A stretch of 64,000 nucleotides of DNA from Tabrizicola aquatica (lineage in GTDB: Bacteria > Pseudomonadota > Alphaproteobacteria > Rhodobacterales > Rhodobacteraceae). Position numbers and translations under genes: made by a program. Shown one piece after another: positions 60,190 through 64,000 of the stretch. Location of the stretch: positions 1 to 64,000 of the forward strand of contig NZ_PJON01000003.1 in NCBI RefSeq assembly GCF_002900975.1. Reading direction: 5' to 3'. Within the stretch, counting starts at the first letter, position 1. Each line of letters opens with the position of its first letter. The notes below the pieces were generated by a model that ran no database searches, was not told the DNA's origin, and was given only the letters and a program-made list of their open reading frames with translations.

Positions 60190-61623
60190 ATGCAGATGCC
60201 AAAGCCGGATCAGGGCGTCCTTGCCCGCAAGTCCCGCATCGTGACCCGCCTGCGTGCCGTCCTGCCCGCCGATGCGGTGATCGACGCGGTTGAGGAATTG
60301 CGCGTCTATGAATGCGACGCGCTGACCGCCTACCGCTGCCCGCCGCTTGCCGCAGTGCTGCCCCGCACGACGGATGAAGTCGCGGCCGTGCTGCGCGTCT
60401 GTTGGGAGGAGGGGGTGCCGGTGGTCCCGCGCGGCTCGGGGACCAGCCTGGCCGGGGGCGCGATGCCGACGGCGGACAGCGTGATCCTGGGTGTGGCGCG
60501 GATGAACCGGGTGCTGGCGGCCGATTATGACAACCGCTTTGTCCATGTCGAGGCCGGGCGGACCAACCTGAGCGTCACCGGCGCGGTCGAGGCGGAGGGG
60601 TTCTTCTATGCGCCCGATCCCTCCAGCCAGCTGGCCTGCGCGATTGCCGGGAACATCGCGATGAACTCGGGCGGGGCGCACTGCCTGAAGTATGGCGTGA
60701 CGACGAACAACCTTCTGGGCGTGCGGCTGGTGCAAATGGACGGGACCATCGTGACGCTGGGCGGACCTTGGGGCGAGCCGTCGGGCCTGGACCTTCTGGG
60801 CGTGGTCTGCGGGTCCGAGGGGCAGTTGGGCGTTGTGACCGAGGCCTGGCTGCGCATCCTGCCAAAGCCCGAAGGCGCGCGGCCGGTGCTGGTCGGCTTC
60901 AACTCGAACGAGGTCGCGGGGGCTTGCGTCAGCGACATCATCAAGGCCGGCATCCTGCCCGTCGCGATCGAATTCATGGACCGCCCCTGCATCCGCGCGA
61001 CCGAGGCTTTTGCCAAGGCCGGCTACCCGGATTGCGAGGCCTTGCTGATCATCGAGGTCGAGGGGTCCGAGGCCGAGATTGCCGAACAGCTTGGCCGGAT
61101 CAAGGACATCGCGCTGGCCCACGACCCGGTGGAATTCCGCGAGGCGGCAGACGAGGATCAGGCCAAGCGCATCTGGCTGGGGCGGAAGTCGGCCTTCGGC
61201 GCGATGGGGCAGATCAACGATTACATGTGCCTGGACGGGACGATCCCGGTCTCCAGCCTGCCGCATGTGCTGAAGCGGATCGGCGAGATGAGCCAGGAGT
61301 TCGGCTTGGACGTCGGCAACGTCTTTCACGCGGGCGACGGCAACATGCATCCGTTGATCCTGTTCAACGCCAACACCCCCGGCGATCTTGAGAAATGCGA
61401 AGCCTTCGGTGCGGAAATCCTGAAGCTTTGCGTGGAGGTGGGGGGATGCCTGACCGGTGAGCATGGCGTCGGGATCGAGAAGCGCGATCTGATGGCGGTG
61501 CAGTTCGCTCCTGCCGATATGGAGGCGCAGATGCGGGTGAAGGATGTGTTCGACCCGAAATGGCTTTTGAACCCGGCGAAAGTGTTTCCCCTGGCAACCA
61601 GCGCCGAGCGGCGCGCGGGTTGA
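60190..61623 (+). CDS. glcD: Glycolate oxidase subunit GlcD (FAD-linked)
   Basis: A 477-residue FAD-binding subunit that oxidises glycolate to glyoxylate. The FAD_binding_4 (PCMH) motif is PRGSGTSLAGGAMPTADSVI near residue 78-97, with SGGAHCLKYGVTTNN further on; the C-terminal FAD-oxidase domain carries NVFHAGDGNMHPLIL and CLTGEHGVGIEK. ATG at 60190 follows AGGAGGGGCCGCC; the upstream frame to 60067 contains the promoter and is rejected. First gene of glcDEF. D-lactate dehydrogenase-like activity is a possible alternative. Confidence 0.93.
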   Translation: MQMPKPDQGVLARKSRIVTRLRAVLPADAVIDAVEELRVYECDALTAYRCPPLAAVLPRTTDEVAAVLRVCWEEGVPVVPRGSGTSLAGGAMPTADSVILGVARMNRVLAADYDNRFVHVEAGRTNLSVTGAVEAEGFFYAPDPSSQLACAIAGNIAMNSGGAHCLKYGVTTNNLLGVRLVQMDGTIVTLGGPWGEPSGLDLLGVVCGSEGQLGVVTEAWLRILPKPEGARPVLVGFNSNEVAGACVSDIIKAGILPVAIEFMDRPCIRATEAFAKAGYPDCEALLIIEVEGSEAEIAEQLGRIKDIALAHDPVEFREAADEDQAKRIWLGRKSAFGAMGQINDYMCLDGTIPVSSLPHVLKRIGEMSQEFGLDVGNVFHAGDGNMHPLILFNANTPGDLEKCEAFGAEILKLCVEVGGCLTGEHGVGIEKRDLMAVQFAPADMEAQMRVKDVFDPKWLLNPAKVFPLATSAERRAG

Positions 61624-61628
61624 AAGCG

Positions 61629-61683
61629 CCGGGGGTTTTGCACCCCCGGACCCCCGCAGGATACTTGCAGACAGAAAATGAGA
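61629..61683 (+). repeat. Dispersed GGATAYTTG repeat, copy 3, inside glcD-glcE
   Basis: The hairpin CCGGGGGT/ACCCCCGG (61629-61636 with 61642-61649) is followed by GACCCCCGCAGGATACTTG and CAGACAGAAAATGA. It lies in the 65-base gap between glcD and glcE, immediately before the glcE start, so an intra-operon hairpin may alter the glcD to glcE expression ratio. Confidence 0.65.
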
Positions 61684-61688
61684 GCGTG

Positions 61689-62771
61689 ATGCGGCCTGTG
61701 ACAGAAGCGGAACTGGCGGAAGCCGTGGCGGGGGCGTCGGGGCCGCTTCTGGTGCGCGGCGGGGGCACGCGGACCTTGGGCCATGCGGTGGGCGAGGTGC
61801 TGGAAACCGGCGGCCTGTCGGGGGTGGAACTTTACGAGCCGGGCGCGCTGACGCTGGTGGTGCGCGCGGGGACGCCGGTCGCTGAGGTGGAAGAGGTGCT
61901 GGCAAGCGAACGCCAGCGGCTGGCCTTCGAGGTGCCGGATCTGCGGGGCCTTCTGGGACGTGAGGGCCTGTCGACCATCGGGGGTGTGCTGGCGGCCAAC
62001 GCTTCGGGTCCGCGTCGGGTGCAGGTGGGGGCCGCCCGGGACGCGGCGCTTGGCGTGCGGTTCGTCGATGGGACCGGCGCGGTAGTCAAGAACGGCGGGC
62101 GCGTGATGAAGAACGTCACCGGCTATGACCTGGTGAAGCTGATGGCCGGCAGCCGGGGCGCGCTTGGCGTGCTGAGCGAGGTCAGCTTCAAGGTGCAGGC
62201 CCAGCCCGAAGCCGAGGCAACGCTCATCGTCGAAGGCCTGGGCGACGAAGCGGGGCTTGCCGCCCTGCGCGTGGCGCTGGGGTCGCCCTTCGATGTGTCG
62301 GGTGCCGCGCGGCATTCGGGGCGCAGCCTGATCCGGGTCGAGGGGATGGCGGGGTCGGTGGCCTACCGCGTGCGCGAGTTGACCGCGCGGGTTGGCGGCG
62401 AGGTTTCGGTGGTCGAGGCCGAAGCCTCAACCCGGCTTTGGCGCGAGGTGCGGGATGTGGCGCCGTTCCATGGCCGCCCCGGCGAGGTCTGGCGCATCGC
62501 CACGCTGCCCACGGTGGCGGCCGAGATCGTCGCCGGGCTGGAGGGTCAGGCGCTGTGGGACTGGGGTGGTGGGCTGATCTGGCTGCTTCTGGATCACGGG
62601 CGCGGGGCCGAGGTCGCGGCGGCAGTCGCGGGCCGTGGCCACGCGACGTTGGTGCGGGGCGAAGGCGGGCCGGTCTTTCCGCCCGAGGCGCCCGAGGTGG
62701 CGGCACTGGTCGCGGGGGTTAAGGCGAAGTTCGACCCCAGGGGAATTCTCAATCGCGGGATGATGGGCTGA
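61689..62771 (+). CDS. glcE: Glycolate oxidase subunit GlcE
   Basis: A 360-residue FAD-binding subunit with a degenerate PCMH domain: LLVRGGGTRTLGHAVG, LGVRFVDGTGAVVKNGGRVMKNVTGYDLVKLMAGS. It forms GlcDEF with the subunits either side. ATG at 61689 is the first in-frame start after the repeat. The stop overlaps the glcF start (TGATG). Confidence 0.92.
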   Translation: MRPVTEAELAEAVAGASGPLLVRGGGTRTLGHAVGEVLETGGLSGVELYEPGALTLVVRAGTPVAEVEEVLASERQRLAFEVPDLRGLLGREGLSTIGGVLAANASGPRRVQVGAARDAALGVRFVDGTGAVVKNGGRVMKNVTGYDLVKLMAGSRGALGVLSEVSFKVQAQPEAEATLIVEGLGDEAGLAALRVALGSPFDVSGAARHSGRSLIRVEGMAGSVAYRVRELTARVGGEVSVVEAEASTRLWREVRDVAPFHGRPGEVWRIATLPTVAAEIVAGLEGQALWDWGGGLIWLLLDHGRGAEVAAAVAGRGHATLVRGEGGPVFPPEAPEVAALVAGVKAKFDPRGILNRGMMG

Positions 62772-64000
62772 TGCAGACGACGTTCACGCCAGAGCAACTG
62801 GCCGATCCCGGCATCGCCCGCGCCAACGAGATCCTGCGCTCCTGCGTGCATTGCGGGTTCTGCACGGCGACCTGCCCGACCTATCAGGTGCTGGGGGATG
62901 AGTTGGACAGCCCCAGGGGCCGGATCTACCTGATCAAGGACATGCTGGAGGCGGGTCGGCCGGCGGATGAAAAGACGGTCAAGCACATCGACCGGTGTCT
63001 GTCCTGCCTGGCCTGCATGACCACCTGTCCCAGTGGCGTGCATTACATGCATCTGGTCGACCATGCCCGCGCCCATATTGAAAAGACCTACAAGCGGCCC
63101 TTCACGGACCGGGTGCTGCGCGCCGTGCTGGCGCGGGTGATCCCCTATCCCGGCCGCTTCCGTCTGGCGCTGCTGGCGGCCAAGATCGGCCGGCCCTTCG
63201 CCTGGCTGATCCCCGACGCGCGGGTGCAGGCGATGCTGAAGATGGCGCCCAAGACGATCCCGCCGGTCAGCCGCAATGACGACCCCCAGGTCTTTCCGGC
63301 CGAAGGTCAGCGGCGGATGCGGGTCGCGCTGATGACCGGCTGCGCGCAGAAGGCGCTGAACACCGACATCAATGACGCCACGATCCGCCTGCTGCGCCGT
63401 CTGGGCTGCGAGGTAGTCGTGGCCAAGGGCCAGGGCTGCTGCGGGGCGCTGACGCATCACATGGGGAAAGAGGACCTCTCCCATGCCAGCGCCGCCGCCA
63501 ATATCCGGGCCTGGATGGCCGAAAAGCAGGCCGGGGGCCTGGATGCAATCGTCATCAACACCTCGGGCTGCGGGACGACGGTGAAGGACTATGGCCACAT
63601 GTTCCGCACCGACCCGTTGGCGGGGGATGCGGCGACTGTGGCGGGATTGGCCAAGGATATCAGCGAGGTGCTGGTCACGCTGGGCCTGCCGCAGGGCGCG
63701 CCCAAGGGGCTGCGGGTCGCCTATCACGCCGCTTGCAGCTTGCAGCACGGCCAGCAGATCAAGACCGCGCCCAAGGATCTGCTGAAACGCGCGGGGTTCG
63801 AGGTGGTGGAGCCCGCCGACAGCCACCTGTGCTGCGGCAGCGCCGGCACCTACAACCTGCTGCAACCCGAGATCAGCGCAGAACTGAAACGTCGCAAGGT
63901 GCAGACGCTGGAGGCAAAGGCCCCCCAGGTGATCGCGGCGGGAAATATCGGCTGCATGATGCAGATCGGGTCGGGCACCGGAATTCCGGTGGTGCATACG
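62771..64000 (+). CDS. glcF: Glycolate oxidase iron-sulphur subunit GlcF (3' end outside the window)
   Basis: The frame stays open for 410 codons to the window edge without a stop. Two 4Fe-4S motifs are present near the N-terminus, CVHCGFCTATCP and CLSCLACMTTCP, then two CCG domains with GCGTT...and HAACSLQHGQQI, and CCGSAGTYN, typical of GlcF, which passes electrons from GlcD/E to quinones. ATG at 62771 overlaps the glcE stop by one base. Family length is about 410-440, so only a short C-terminal part is missing. Confidence 0.93.
   Translation, partial: MQTTFTPEQLADPGIARANEILRSCVHCGFCTATCPTYQVLGDELDSPRGRIYLIKDMLEAGRPADEKTVKHIDRCLSCLACMTTCPSGVHYMHLVDHARAHIEKTYKRPFTDRVLRAVLARVIPYPGRFRLALLAAKIGRPFAWLIPDARVQAMLKMAPKTIPPVSRNDDPQVFPAEGQRRMRVALMTGCAQKALNTDINDATIRLLRRLGCEVVVAKGQGCCGALTHHMGKEDLSHASAAANIRAWMAEKQAGGLDAIVINTSGCGTTVKDYGHMFRTDPLAGDAATVAGLAKDISEVLVTLGLPQGAPKGLRVAYHAACSLQHGQQIKTAPKDLLKRAGFEVVEPADSHLCCGSAGTYNLLQPEISAELKRRKVQTLEAKAPQVIAAGNIGCMMQIGSGTGIPVVHT

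Noticed and set aside
1-64000. CRISPR, tRNA, rRNA, transposase, integrase, prophage or toxin-antitoxin loci
   Set aside because: No regularly spaced repeats, tRNA cloverleaf, transposase or phage motifs were seen; all gaps are short except the repeat array at 16150-16876.

Overview
The window is a GC-rich, densely coding chromosomal segment of an alphaproteobacterium, most likely a Rhodobacteraceae/Paracoccaceae member (order Rhodobacterales). The call rests on gene families that are typical of that group (DUF4212/sodium-solute symporter pair, DUF5928-type GT14 glycosyltransferase, DUF2125, DUF1285 and DUF1203 proteins, PuuD-type urate oxidase) and on a PpsR/CrtJ-type palindrome between hemE and hemC. 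No tRNA, rRNA, CRISPR array, integrase or insertion sequence was found. This looks like ordinary chromosome rather than a mobile island, and the unusual material is domain fusions and small repeats.

Layout. 1-7356: end of adk, then a co-oriented run DUF4212 / sodium-solute symporter / cNMP-CBS-DUF294 protein / small membrane protein / single-domain response regulator / membrane-anchored PAS protein with a degenerate histidine-kinase core and an intact DnaQ-type exonuclease. 7402-16149: an ABC importer (SBP, two permeases, ATPase) divergent from a one-chain 5-oxoprolinase, which is followed by a GAPDH-type dehydrogenase. 16150-18845: a decayed repeat array derived from the zinc-ribbon tail of the adjacent K+ channel gene, the channel itself, and an EamA exporter. 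18947-21793: hemE and hemC, divergent, then a kinase-fold protein. 21849-27791: ybbP/ybbA-type exporter divergent from a TesA-type esterase, sterol desaturase, Fe-S protein and SixA-type phosphatase. 27858-32819: two convergent genes that share a paralogous glycosyltransferase domain, one of them a three-domain fusion.

33027-41840 is a purine (urate) degradation locus: nucleobase permease, allA, allE and a puuE-uraD fusion on the minus strand; uraH, a DUF2125 protein and puuD on the plus strand; and a LysR regulator divergent from puuD. Together they would take urate to 5-hydroxyisourate, OHCU, allantoin and allantoate, and later ureidoglycine to ureidoglycolate and glyoxylate. The allantoate-hydrolysing step is not in the window. 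41975-51042: a small secreted protein, polA with an overlapping MmcQ/YjbR gene, DUF1203, HIT, a GT14/sulfotransferase divergent pair, a small zinc-finger protein, a hydroxypyruvate-isomerase-like protein and DUF1285. 51274-58006: a tightly overlapping MoxR / DUF58 / BatA-DUF4159 / GATase-like membrane protein operon. 58166-64000: an FAD amine oxidase, DUF599, and glcD-glcE-glcF (glycolate oxidase), with glcF cut by the window edge. Glycolate oxidase makes glyoxylate, the same product as the purine branch.

The most interesting items are the pseudo-histidine-kinase/exonuclease fusion next to an orphan receiver, the zinc-ribbon repeat array, the TGT-N12-ACA palindrome between hemE and hemC, three families of intergenic palindromic repeats, and the trifunctional glycosyltransferase/FkbM fusion. 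All function calls are by reading sequence only; no database search was run.
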